From the NCBI RefSeq assembly GCF_900101595.1, contig NZ_FMYY01000014.1, positions 40,642 to 104,641 of the forward strand: DNA of 64,000 nt. The letters run 5' to 3'. Positions 1 to 7,043 of this stretch are shown here, piece after piece. How positions within the stretch are numbered: position 1 is the first letter of the stretch; the number at the start of each line of letters is the position of its first letter. The stretch comes from Paenibacillus sp. cl123. Lineage in GTDB: Bacteria > Bacillota > Bacilli > Paenibacillales > NBRC-103111. The position numbers and the translations under genes are program-made. Under the pieces are notes generated by a model that was not told the origin of the DNA, did not search any database, and saw only the letters and a program-made list of their open reading frames with translations.

Positions 1-1000
1 TGCATCGGATTAGGACCATTAAGTGTGATCACGGGAACACCCGTATCGACCACCTGAACCGTACGCGTCACAGCTGCCACATGGCCTGCGGCGTCGGTCA
101 CCTGGTACGTCAGTGTATAAGTGCCGATTTGGCCCGCATCCACCGCCCCGCTTACCGTAATTTGCGAGGTCAAGTCGCCATCCGCCGCATCCTGGGCCGT
201 CGCGCCGGGATCGGTAAACGCGCTTCCGGCTTCCATCTGCATCGGATTAGGACCATTGAGCGTGAGCACGGGGGCAACCGTATCCACCACCTGTACGGCA
301 CGCGTCTTTGTCGCCAAATTGCCCGCGGCATCGGTCACCTGGTACGTCAGCGTATAGGTGCCGACTTGGCCCGCATCCACCGCCCCGCTCATCGTAATCT
401 GCGAGGTCAAATCCCCATCCGCCGCATCCTGAGCCGTTGCGCCGGGATCGGTAAACGCGCTTCCGGCTTCTATCTGCATCGGATTAGGACCATTGAGCGT
501 GAGCACGGGGGCAGTCGTATCGACCACCTGAACCGTACGCGTCACAGCTGCCACATGGCCTGCGGCGTCGGTCACCTGGTACGTCAGCGTATAGGTGCCA
601 ACTTGGCCCGCATCCACCGCCCCGCTTACCGTAATCTGCGAGGTCAAATCCCCATCTGCCGCATCCTGGGCCGTCGCGCCGGGATCAGTAAACGCACTTC
701 CCGCTTCTACCTGCATCGGATTAGGGCCATTGAGCGTCAGCACGGGGGCAACCGTATCCACCACCTGTACGGCACGCGTCTTTGTCGCCAAATTGCCGGC
801 GGCATCGGTCACCTCATACGTGAGCGTGTAAGTACCTGCCCGATTGGAATCCACCGCCCCGCTTACCGTAATCTGCGAGGTCAAATCGCCATCGATCCCA
901 TCGTGAGCCGTTGCGCCAGGATCGGTAAAGACACTCCCAGCTTCCATCAGCATCGGATTGGCTCCATTCAAGGTAATAACGGGCGGAATCTCGTCGATCG
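1..1000 (-). repeat. Tandem 237-bp repeats with a two-unit higher-order period
   Basis: Landmarks of the repeat recur at 213, 450, 687 and 924, exactly 237 bp (79 codons) apart. The units alternate between two subtypes, one encoding NLATKTRAVQVVD and the other HVAAVTRTVQVVD, so the true period is 474 bp. Nucleotide similarity between units of one subtype is very high, which suggests recent duplication of two-unit blocks or gene conversion. Open frames on the opposite strand here are by-products of the repeat. Confidence 0.9.
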
Positions 1001-2123
1001 CCAAGCGAACGCCAAAATCCTTGCCGGATTGCCTGCCAAATGCCAAATCCCTTAACCCGTCGCCGTTAAAGTCTCCGCTAATTAAGTCAGTAACGCTGCC
1101 ACCCATATCAAAAACGACAGCAGGTGCAAGGGCTCCAGTGCCATCCCCTGCCAGGACCGAGACATTATAAGAACTCCAATTGCCCGTTACCACGTCCGCA
1201 TTCCCATCACCCGTAAAGTCTTCAATCAGGATTGCTCGCGTATCCGAGCCCCCGACGCTATACTTAACGGCGGCAGCAAAGGTTCCATCTCCCCTACCTA
1301 ATAGTACGGAGATAGATCCTGGCAGCAGCGTACCGTCGCCCACAACCAGATCTAAGTGTCCATCCTTGTTGAGGTCACCTGCTGCACCCCCCGAAGCGGC
1401 TAACTGAACCCCATAATCTACTTTGGGAGCAAAGGCCCCCAGACCATTTCCCAAGAGAACGCTAACTGTTTTACTGCCAAAATTGGCGACCGCGAGATCA
1501 AGTTTTCCATCGCCATTAAAGTCCCCCGGCAGCACCTCATAAGGTCCATCCCCAACAGCATAACTTACTGGAGCAGCGAAGGTCCCGTCGCCAATTCCTA
1601 ACAGAATATATACAGCATCTTCACGAAGGCTGGACACGGCCACATCCAGTTTATTATCGTCGTTAAAATCCCCTACAGCTAAACGGAGTGAAACATCCCC
1701 CACCGGGAAGCTCAAAGCATTGGCGAAGGTCCCGCCGCCATTCCCCAAAAATACGGAGATCGAATCACTATCCCGATCAACCGTTATCAAATCAATATTT
1801 CCATCGCCATTAACATCGCCATGCACTATCGCCTGAGGGCTTTTTCCTGAGCCATAAGCAGCCGAATTGCCGAACGTCCCGTCCCCATTGCCAAGCCGAA
1901 CCGAGATAGTATGGGAGGTAGTGTCTGCCACAGCGATATCCGTGCGTCCATCCTTGTTAAAATCAGCAGCAGTTATACCATTAGGATAACCATCTACGGG
2001 ATAACTGGTTACATCCTGGAAGGATAAGGCATGCAGCTGTAACGGTGCGTGAAGCATAAATAGCGGAACTAAAATCCACGCTAGTTTTACAAGCAGACCT
2101 TTCTGCGTCTTTAAGAGTTCCAT
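1..2123 (-). CDS. Secreted surface protein with seven FG-GAP repeats and tandem Ig-like repeats (partial, C-terminus beyond window)
   Basis: This reading frame is open from an ATG at 2123 to the left edge, giving at least 707 codons. GAGG lies 7 nt upstream of the start. Residues 1-34 look like a signal peptide. Residues about 35-370 hold seven DxNxDGxxD-type calcium-binding motifs, such as DFNKDGRTD and DVNGDGNID, matching the seven blades of an FG-GAP/VCBS beta-propeller. From about residue 375 the protein consists of 79-residue Ig-like repeats of the HYR/DUF5011 type, with signatures VITLNGPNPM and GTYTLTYEVTDAAGN. Four are complete and a fifth starts at the edge. The role is probably extracellular adhesion or ligand binding. 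The C-terminal anchor cannot be seen; SLH domains would fit the other surface proteins here. Confidence 0.92.
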   Translation of the reverse strand, partial: MELLKTQKGLLVKLAWILVPLFMLHAPLQLHALSFQDVTSYPVDGYPNGITAADFNKDGRTDIAVADTTSHTISVRLGNGDGTFGNSAAYGSGKSPQAIVHGDVNGDGNIDLITVDRDSDSISVFLGNGGGTFANALSFPVGDVSLRLAVGDFNDDNKLDVAVSSLREDAVYILLGIGDGTFAAPVSYAVGDGPYEVLPGDFNGDGKLDLAVANFGSKTVSVLLGNGLGAFAPKVDYGVQLAASGGAAGDLNKDGHLDLVVGDGTLLPGSISVLLGRGDGTFAAAVKYSVGGSDTRAILIEDFTGDGNADVVTGNWSSYNVSVLAGDGTGALAPAVVFDMGGSVTDLISGDFNGDGLRDLAFGRQSGKDFGVRLAIDEIPPVITLNGANPMLMEAGSVFTDPGATAHDGIDGDLTSQITVSGAVDSNRAGTYTLTYEVTDAAGNLATKTRAVQVVDTVAPVLTLNGPNPMQVEAGSAFTDPGATAQDAADGDLTSQITVSGAVDAGQVGTYTLTYQVTDAAGHVAAVTRTVQVVDTTAPVLTLNGPNPMQIEAGSAFTDPGATAQDAADGDLTSQITMSGAVDAGQVGTYTLTYQVTDAAGNLATKTRAVQVVDTVAPVLTLNGPNPMQMEAGSAFTDPGATAQDAADGDLTSQITVSGAVDAGQIGTYTLTYQVTDAAGHVAAVTRTVQVVDTGVPVITLNGPNPM

Positions 2124-2195
2124 CTTTTTTCCTCTTTTCTGCTATTCGTCGGGCGCAACATTATCCCATCTTCTGTATTTGAACGCTTTTACCCG

Positions 2196-2229
2196 ATAGT
2201 AGCATAACGCAATGAAAGAATTCTGAAAG
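2196..2229 (-). promoter_or_regulatory. Predicted activator-dependent promoter of the FG-GAP surface protein
   Basis: On the minus strand CTTTCAG (2223-2229) and CTTTCAT (2212-2218) form an 11-bp direct repeat. Exactly 10 bp follow before the -10-like TACTAT (2196-2201). The -10 lies about 73 bp before the ATG. The same arrangement occurs twice at 45829-45915. Confidence 0.6.
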
Positions 2230-2280
2230 ATACGCGCCTTGCCGGATGGAGAAAAGATACTATAAATCCCCCATACTAAA

Positions 2281-2328
2281 CGAAAAAGACGACTGTTACC
2301 CCTATTGGGGAGCACCGGTCGTCTTTCG
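2281..2328 (-). terminator. Intrinsic terminator of the GyrI-like/DoxX operon
   Basis: AAAGACGAC (2285-2293) pairs with GTCGTCTTT (2318-2326), with a nested CCCC/GGGG stem. On the minus strand the hairpin is followed by TTTTT. It lies just downstream of the minus-strand gene ending at 2384. Confidence 0.75.
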
Positions 2329-2383
2329 ACTCTCATTATTGCTTTATCCTTGGAATGGAGGCTATATCTTTCGCACCCGAGCC

Positions 2384-2845
2384 TTAATATTGTCCTTTTA
2401 TGACAAAAAATGAGCCCCGGATCGTTCCGGCCAATTTCGACTTTTGTCTGGCAAACTTAAACTTGCCTAACTCCTCCGGTATTTCCATTCCTTCAGAAAG
2501 CTTAAAGCCAACGGCCCGTTTCTTGGGATCATCAACCGTATACATGACGTTGACCGCAAGACCGTCCTCATAGAAGACGTAGGCCATTTTGATATTCTCC
2601 ACCTGAAAACGCGACGTCTCCAGAGGCTTGCCCGACAATTCTATATCACGCTCTTCTTTCAAAATCCGGTTCACATACGCCAGGGTTTCCTGGCTTTCAC
2701 TGGCCGGTACCACCGTAAATTCATGCTTGTATTTGTTCATAAAATAGCGGGCTTCATTGGCGCGCAAACCCGCCAGCGCTTCCGCGACAGGTGAAGAATC
2801 CAAACCAGCCTTAGACACATTTTTAAAATCAACCATATAGGACAT
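2384..2845 (-). CDS. Conserved hypothetical protein, third gene of the GyrI-like/DoxX operon
   Basis: A 153-residue soluble protein with no signal peptide or membrane segment. The start is supported by GAGGAG 7 nt before the ATG. The sequence is rich in charged residues and ends in a conserved-looking stretch with FARQKSKLAGTIRG. I do not recognise a named domain. It follows the DoxX gene by 20 bp and is followed by an intrinsic terminator, so it is the last gene of a three-gene operon transcribed away from the WYL regulator at 3901. Coding character is clear from length, ribosome binding site and operon position; function is unknown. Confidence 0.8.
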   Translation of the reverse strand: MSYMVDFKNVSKAGLDSSPVAEALAGLRANEARYFMNKYKHEFTVVPASESQETLAYVNRILKEERDIELSGKPLETSRFQVENIKMAYVFYEDGLAVNVMYTVDDPKKRAVGFKLSEGMEIPEELGKFKFARQKSKLAGTIRGSFFVIKGQY

Positions 2846-2865
2846 TGGCGTCTCCTCAATTTCTG

Positions 2866-3288
2866 CTATAATCTGCGGCTTGCCGGACGCAGCGCCCAGG
2901 ACACGAGGCCAAGCGCGGCGTAGAACAGCGGAAGAATAATATGGAAGCCGTAATCGCCATAATCGTTAGCGAACGCATGAGATAAGGCCGCACCCGTCAT
3001 TAGGAAAAAGATGCCGCTATAAGCCCATTCCTTAAGCCGGGGCAAGCCTGGCAATACGATCGCAATGACCCCCAGCAGCTTCCAAACCCCAAGAATGCTC
3101 GTGATATATAACGGGAATCCGATATCGGTTACTAAATCGACATTCCCTCCGTACCGCATCAGCTGCCCGATACCGCTTAGGGCAATGGAGAATGCGAGTA
3201 TGCCGGTGACGATCCAGTAAGCGGCCACTCTTCCAGTAGGACGCGATGCTGCTTTCACGATTTTTTCAGTACTTGCGATCGTACTCAT
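2866..3288 (-). CDS. DoxX-like integral membrane protein
   Basis: A 140-residue protein with four predicted membrane helices (about residues 22-42, 56-78, 88-106 and 114-132). It has the DoxX-like layout: a short cytoplasmic N-terminus, a first helix ending SGIGQLMRYGG, and a second helix with GVWKLLGVIAIVLPGLPRLKEWAY. AGGAGG precedes the ATG at good spacing. It sits between the GyrI-like gene and a hypothetical gene in one minus-strand operon. DoxX-like proteins are often linked to redox or thiol stress, but no substrate can be inferred here. Confidence 0.85.
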   Translation of the reverse strand: MSTIASTEKIVKAASRPTGRVAAYWIVTGILAFSIALSGIGQLMRYGGNVDLVTDIGFPLYITSILGVWKLLGVIAIVLPGLPRLKEWAYSGIFFLMTGAALSHAFANDYGDYGFHIILPLFYAALGLVSWALRPASRRL

Positions 3289-3311
3289 CCTAGTTCCTCC
3301 TCTGAACTCGT

Positions 3312-3794
3312 TTATTTCTTAACAACAGGAACCCACATTTCGCCAAATACGACGCCGTCACGCTGTCCCATCTCAACCGTTGTATTGGGTCCGCCCACAT
3401 AAGCAAAATTATCGGCTTGCGGCAGGACCTGACCGAAGGCAATGCCGGAAAGCTTATTGCTGAGCTCATCGGCCGTTTTCCCTTCGCCTTTAACGACAAG
3501 GTATTGTCCTTTAGGGAATTGGATCAATCTGTGTTCCTCTTGTACCGATGCTTCTGTCATGACGCCTGCGTAGTACATCATTTTGTGATTGACCGCTTCG
3601 CTCACGGCAAAAACGTATTCGTTTGTGGCAATGGCCTTTAAAGCGTCAAGCCTTCCATCCTCCTCCATTGTCCGCCAAAAGCTTTCCTTCTCTTTATTTA
3701 TGCCGGCATAATCCGTGTAACTGCTCTTCAGCTCCGTACCTATACCAAGCACCACAAAACTGTCTTTTTCCTCAAGCGTGTATGCTGCCATCAT
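3312..3794 (-). CDS. GyrI-like small-molecule/effector-binding domain protein
   Basis: A 160-residue protein of the stand-alone AraC effector-binding (GyrI-like/SOUL-fold) type. It begins MMAAYTLEEKDSFVVLGIG and ends with the family-typical GGPNTTVEM...FGEMWVPVVKK. AAGGAG lies 6 nt before the ATG. It is divergent from the WYL regulator at 3901, with an operator-like site at 3869-3885 between them. Two relatives at 27447 and 27949 are next to a paralogous regulator, so this is a duplicated regulator-plus-binder module. The ligand is unknown; such proteins bind amphipathic or toxic small molecules or other proteins. Confidence 0.85.
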   Translation of the reverse strand: MMAAYTLEEKDSFVVLGIGTELKSSYTDYAGINKEKESFWRTMEEDGRLDALKAIATNEYVFAVSEAVNHKMMYYAGVMTEASVQEEHRLIQFPKGQYLVVKGEGKTADELSNKLSGIAFGQVLPQADNFAYVGGPNTTVEMGQRDGVVFGEMWVPVVKK

Positions 3795-3868
3795 TTAAAA
3801 CTCCTTTTTGTTTGGATTGATCAAGCGATTTGCTTTTTTTCTTGATGCCTTTATAATAACCATTAATC

Positions 3869-3885
3869 ATGTCAAAATATGATAC
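3869..3885 (-). promoter_or_regulatory. Candidate operator shared by the two WYL/GyrI modules (copy 1)
   Basis: The minus strand reads GTATCATATTTTGACAT toward the GyrI-like gene, 75 bp before its ATG and 16 bp before the regulator ATG. Thirteen of 17 positions match GTATCGTTTTTTGATAC at 27376-27392, and the orientation relative to the GyrI-like gene is the same. Confidence 0.5.
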
Positions 3886-3900
3886 TGTTTAGAGGTTCCC

Positions 3901-4866
3901 ATGAAAAAAATAGAACGGATTAATATCATCATGCGGTACATCAACAACCGCGCCCATTTTACCATTACTGAAATCATGCGGGAATTCAATGTTTCTCGTT
4001 CGACTGCCATTAGAGATATCCGGGAAATTGAGGCGATGGGGATGCCGCTGGTCGCCGAAGTCGGGAGGGACGGGGGTTATTTCGTCATGAACAACTCTGT
4101 CCTGCCGACCGTCCGCTTTACCGATAATGAGATCAAAGCACTTTTTATCGCCTTCATGGCTACAAGAAATCAACAGCTTCCTTATCTCAAAAGCCGCCAG
4201 TCCTTAGCGGAAAAATTACTCGGCCTCATCTCGCAAAACCAGCAGGATGACCTTGTCCTGTTAAACCAAATCCTGCTGTTCGAAGGGACCAACCCCCACA
4301 ACCCCGACCTGCTTGATCTGTCAGATCTGCCTCATCCCATGCTGGAACAACTCATCCAGCTTATTCTTACGGACAGCTACTTAATGGTTTCGGTTGAAGT
4401 AGGAAGAGAAATACAGTCTTATCCCATCTATCTGCTGCATCTCTATCGCGAAAAAAGCTCTTGGCAAATTGAAGGCTTTGACCTGGAGGAGGAAAAGCGG
4501 CGGATTATTGCTGTCGACAGCCTCACCGATATAAAGCCATACGCTGCCAAAAAAAGAACCAGCAAGAAAAAGATAATGGAGCAGCTAAGCAAACAGGAGG
4601 GGGCCTACAACCTTTTCCTGGAGCTTGGTCCCAAGGCGATTGCCCAGTTCAAAAAATACCATCCGTTAAAAATTTCAATCGCCTACACGAATCCTTATCA
4701 ATCTACAGCTATATTAAAAACTTTCGTTAATGTCCATCATCCGGATGAATTGGACGAAATAACAAATTGGCTGCTTTTCCTGGGACAAGATATCACGATC
4801 AGGGAAGTGCCGGAAGAGGTTATGGAAAGTTTGCAGGAGCGAATGATCGGTTTCACTCCTTCATAG
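3901..4866 (+). CDS. WYL-domain (YafY-type) transcriptional regulator
   Basis: A 321-residue regulator. Residues about 6-50 form a DeoR/HTH_11 winged helix (ITEIMREFNVSRSTAIRDIREIE). Residues about 135-220 match the WYL ligand-sensing region and 225-320 the WCX-like C-terminus. It is a close paralogue of the protein at 26305-27297: both begin MKK.ER.N.IMR.INNRAHFTI. It is divergent from the GyrI-like/DoxX operon and probably controls it and itself through the site at 3869-3885. The 162 bp between its stop and the next gene hold only a GC-rich hairpin (4917-4933) without a clear T tract. Confidence 0.9.
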   Translation: MKKIERINIIMRYINNRAHFTITEIMREFNVSRSTAIRDIREIEAMGMPLVAEVGRDGGYFVMNNSVLPTVRFTDNEIKALFIAFMATRNQQLPYLKSRQSLAEKLLGLISQNQQDDLVLLNQILLFEGTNPHNPDLLDLSDLPHPMLEQLIQLILTDSYLMVSVEVGREIQSYPIYLLHLYREKSSWQIEGFDLEEEKRRIIAVDSLTDIKPYAAKKRTSKKKIMEQLSKQEGAYNLFLELGPKAIAQFKKYHPLKISIAYTNPYQSTAILKTFVNVHHPDELDEITNWLLFLGQDITIREVPEEVMESLQERMIGFTPS

Positions 4867-5028
4867 GAAGGAACGACTTGGTCGTACAAGAGAAGCAACG
4901 ATACTGAATCAATTATCCGGGCTCACCGCCCGGAAAAGATTCATTTCCCAACCGCTGCCGCAGCAATGCTCCTTTATTTCATTCTAGCTCAATCCCGGGG
5001 TTCATGATATGCAGCGGTTACCCATCCC

Positions 5029-5769
5029 TCACAAGGACTGTCCGCTGTCCACCGTGATAATCTGGCCTGTCATCGCATCCTGCTCCAACGCCGCACAGAT
5101 CATGGATGCGATATCTTCAGGTGTAGAAATACGCTTCAAGAGCAGGCGGGGGGCAAGCTGGTTCATTTGTTCTTCTCTCCCTGACCACCACCTTGTAGCG
5201 ACGGCTCCCGGCACAATACAGTTAACCCGAATATCAGGGGCCAAAGCTTTTGCCAGCGATTTCGTTAGACCGTGAACAGCCGCTTTGGATACAGCGTAGG
5301 GAAGCGAAGAGCCCAATCCGGTCTGTCCGGCGATGCTGCCTAGATTGACGATCGCCCCTTGACTATTTTCTTTCATATAGGGAGCAACAGCCCTAGCGCA
5401 GTAAAACATGCCCTTCACATTCACATCGAATAATTCGTCCCAAACTTCCTCCGTGGCCGCCTCCAAATTATCCATCGGAATATGCCGGGTGATGCTGGCA
5501 TTGTTAACAAGCAGGTCTATGGTACCGAATTGCTGCACGGCAGCTTGAACCATGGCCCGTACGTCCCCGTCCAGGGATACGTCGGCTTGGATGGCTGCAG
5601 CCCTCCCGCCATCCTCGTTGATCCTTCGCACGGTTTCATCTGCATCAACTTGAGAGCGTGAATAGTTTACGATCACGATTGCTCCCCGCTTGGCCAGCGC
5701 CAAACTGGTTGCCTTGCCAATTCCCGTACCTCCGCCCGTCACAAGAGCTACTTTGTTCAGTAATTCCAT
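5029..5769 (-). CDS. SDR-family NAD(P)-dependent oxidoreductase (FabG-like)
   Basis: A 246-residue classical short-chain dehydrogenase. It has the cofactor motif TGGGTGIG near residue 11, NNAS near 90, and catalytic Ser, Tyr and Lys in the usual order (LGSIAGQ...YAVSKAAVHGL). The C-terminus GQIITVDSGQSL is typical. GGAGTGGG precedes the ATG. The gene is divergent from a LysR-type regulator 111 bp away, which is the usual regulator-target layout. It probably reduces a carbonyl compound, but the substrate cannot be read from the sequence. Confidence 0.92.
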   Translation of the reverse strand: MELLNKVALVTGGGTGIGKATSLALAKRGAIVIVNYSRSQVDADETVRRINEDGGRAAAIQADVSLDGDVRAMVQAAVQQFGTIDLLVNNASITRHIPMDNLEAATEEVWDELFDVNVKGMFYCARAVAPYMKENSQGAIVNLGSIAGQTGLGSSLPYAVSKAAVHGLTKSLAKALAPDIRVNCIVPGAVATRWWSGREEQMNQLAPRLLLKRISTPEDIASMICAALEQDAMTGQIITVDSGQSL

Positions 5770-5880
5770 TTCAAACCCACTCCTTAGTTTTTATTTTAGT
5801 GTAATTGGATGGAGGGAATTTGTATAATTGAACTAATTGAACAATCGATTCATTTTTTTTGATAGGAGGATGGATTGCGG

Positions 5881-6774
5881 ATGGATTTCAAAACGTTGAA
5901 AACCTTTCAAATGATAGTGAAACACGGAAGCTTTAATCGCGCAGCACAAGAAATGAACTACGTGCAATCGACAGTTACGATGCAGATACAAAAGCTTGAA
6001 TCGGAATTGGGTGTTCAGCTTATTGAACGCGGGAAAGAAGTCGGCCTGACAGAAGCCGGAAGGCTGCTTTACGACCAGAGCCTGCAAATAGTCAAGAATA
6101 TGGAGCAGCTGCAAGCAAGCTTATTGGATATGAAATCCGGCGAAGCAGGGCACATACGCGTCGGAGTAACGGAGCCTACAGCGAGCTATCGTTTGCCTGG
6201 TATTCTGAAGAAGTTTATGTCCATGTATCCGAACATTCACATCTCCTTAGAAATTTCAAGTACGACACACCTTAGCGAGCTGGTACTTAAAGGAGAAATC
6301 GATTTTTCACTATGCACGGCACCTGGCGCAGGGTCGGATTTATATTTTGAGCCCTTATTTGCAGAAGAGTTTGTAGCCGTATTGCCCGAGGATCATCCCC
6401 TTCTACAGAAAACGGTTATTGAACCGGAGGATTTTCAGGGGTATCGTCTTCTCGTCACATCGGCAACTTGTCCGTATCGCAAGAAGTTGGAGATGACGAT
6501 GCAGGAAAAGGGGATTGTGTCGCTTGATACCATGGAGATCGGGAGTATGACGGCGTTGAAATTTTATGTCGAGGAGGGATTAGGAATCGCCCTTGTCCCT
6601 AAAATTACAGTGGAATCCGGCAATCATGGGACAAGGGTCCGGAGGATTACGGGAAGCCTCATCGAAATGACATTCGGGATTCTATGCAAGGAATGGGCAT
6701 ATCCATTCCAGCTGGCGAGACAAAAGCTTTATCAATATCTTAAGCAAGAATTAACCTCTCATACCGAAGAATAA
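5881..6774 (+). CDS. LysR-family transcriptional regulator
   Basis: A 298-residue LysR protein with an N-terminal winged helix (residues 1-60, FNRAAQEMNYVQSTVTMQIQKLE) and a LysR substrate-binding domain (about 90-295). ATG 5881 is preferred to TTG 5875 because MDFKTLKTFQ is the usual family start; AGGAGG lies at 5864-5869. The divergent SDR gene is the likely target. The intergenic region contains a tandem ATTGAAC repeat (5827-5844) that could be part of its binding site. The effector is unknown. Confidence 0.92.
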   Translation: MDFKTLKTFQMIVKHGSFNRAAQEMNYVQSTVTMQIQKLESELGVQLIERGKEVGLTEAGRLLYDQSLQIVKNMEQLQASLLDMKSGEAGHIRVGVTEPTASYRLPGILKKFMSMYPNIHISLEISSTTHLSELVLKGEIDFSLCTAPGAGSDLYFEPLFAEEFVAVLPEDHPLLQKTVIEPEDFQGYRLLVTSATCPYRKKLEMTMQEKGIVSLDTMEIGSMTALKFYVEEGLGIALVPKITVESGNHGTRVRRITGSLIEMTFGILCKEWAYPFQLARQKLYQYLKQELTSHTEE

Positions 6775-6966
6775 GCGAAGCTTGCCGTTGCGGTTAGCAT
6801 GGATACGATCCGGCGCCCCGCTCACGGCACTTTCCTGCTAATCCCCCGCCGAAGACTTGCCTAATCCCGCAGGACAGTAAAATTGTATCCCTGAAGAGTG
6901 AGCTTACCCCGCTCCTTTCTGCTGAAGTAAGGATTATAGTAAATGGGCGACTTAAAATAAAAGGGG

Positions 6967-6980
6967 TGAAAGCGCTTGCT
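6967..6980 (+). promoter_or_regulatory. Candidate catabolite-responsive element (cre) upstream of the GH28-like gene
   Basis: TGAAAGCGCTTGCT matches the CcpA consensus TGAAARCGYTTWCW at 13 of 14 positions. It lies 63 bp before the start at 7044. This is consistent with glucose repression of a polysaccharide-directed surface enzyme. The rest of 6775-7043 holds no gene. Confidence 0.6.
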
Positions 6981-7043
6981 TTTAGCTGGGGGAGTTGTCG
7001 TGCACGTACATAGGAAGCAAACTAAACTTTTGAGGAGGTACTT

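Noticed and set aside
81-1055. A 324-codon plus-strand frame and smaller nested ones
   Set aside because: They are the complement of the 237-bp Ig-like repeats; the minus-strand frame has clear domains, a signal peptide and a ribosome binding site.
2142-2336. 64-codon minus-strand frame
   Set aside because: It runs through a terminator hairpin and the promoter of the surface protein, and has no recognisable product.
4917-4933. CCGGGC/GCCCGG hairpin after the WYL regulator gene
   Set aside because: No T tract on either strand, so a terminator call is not supported.
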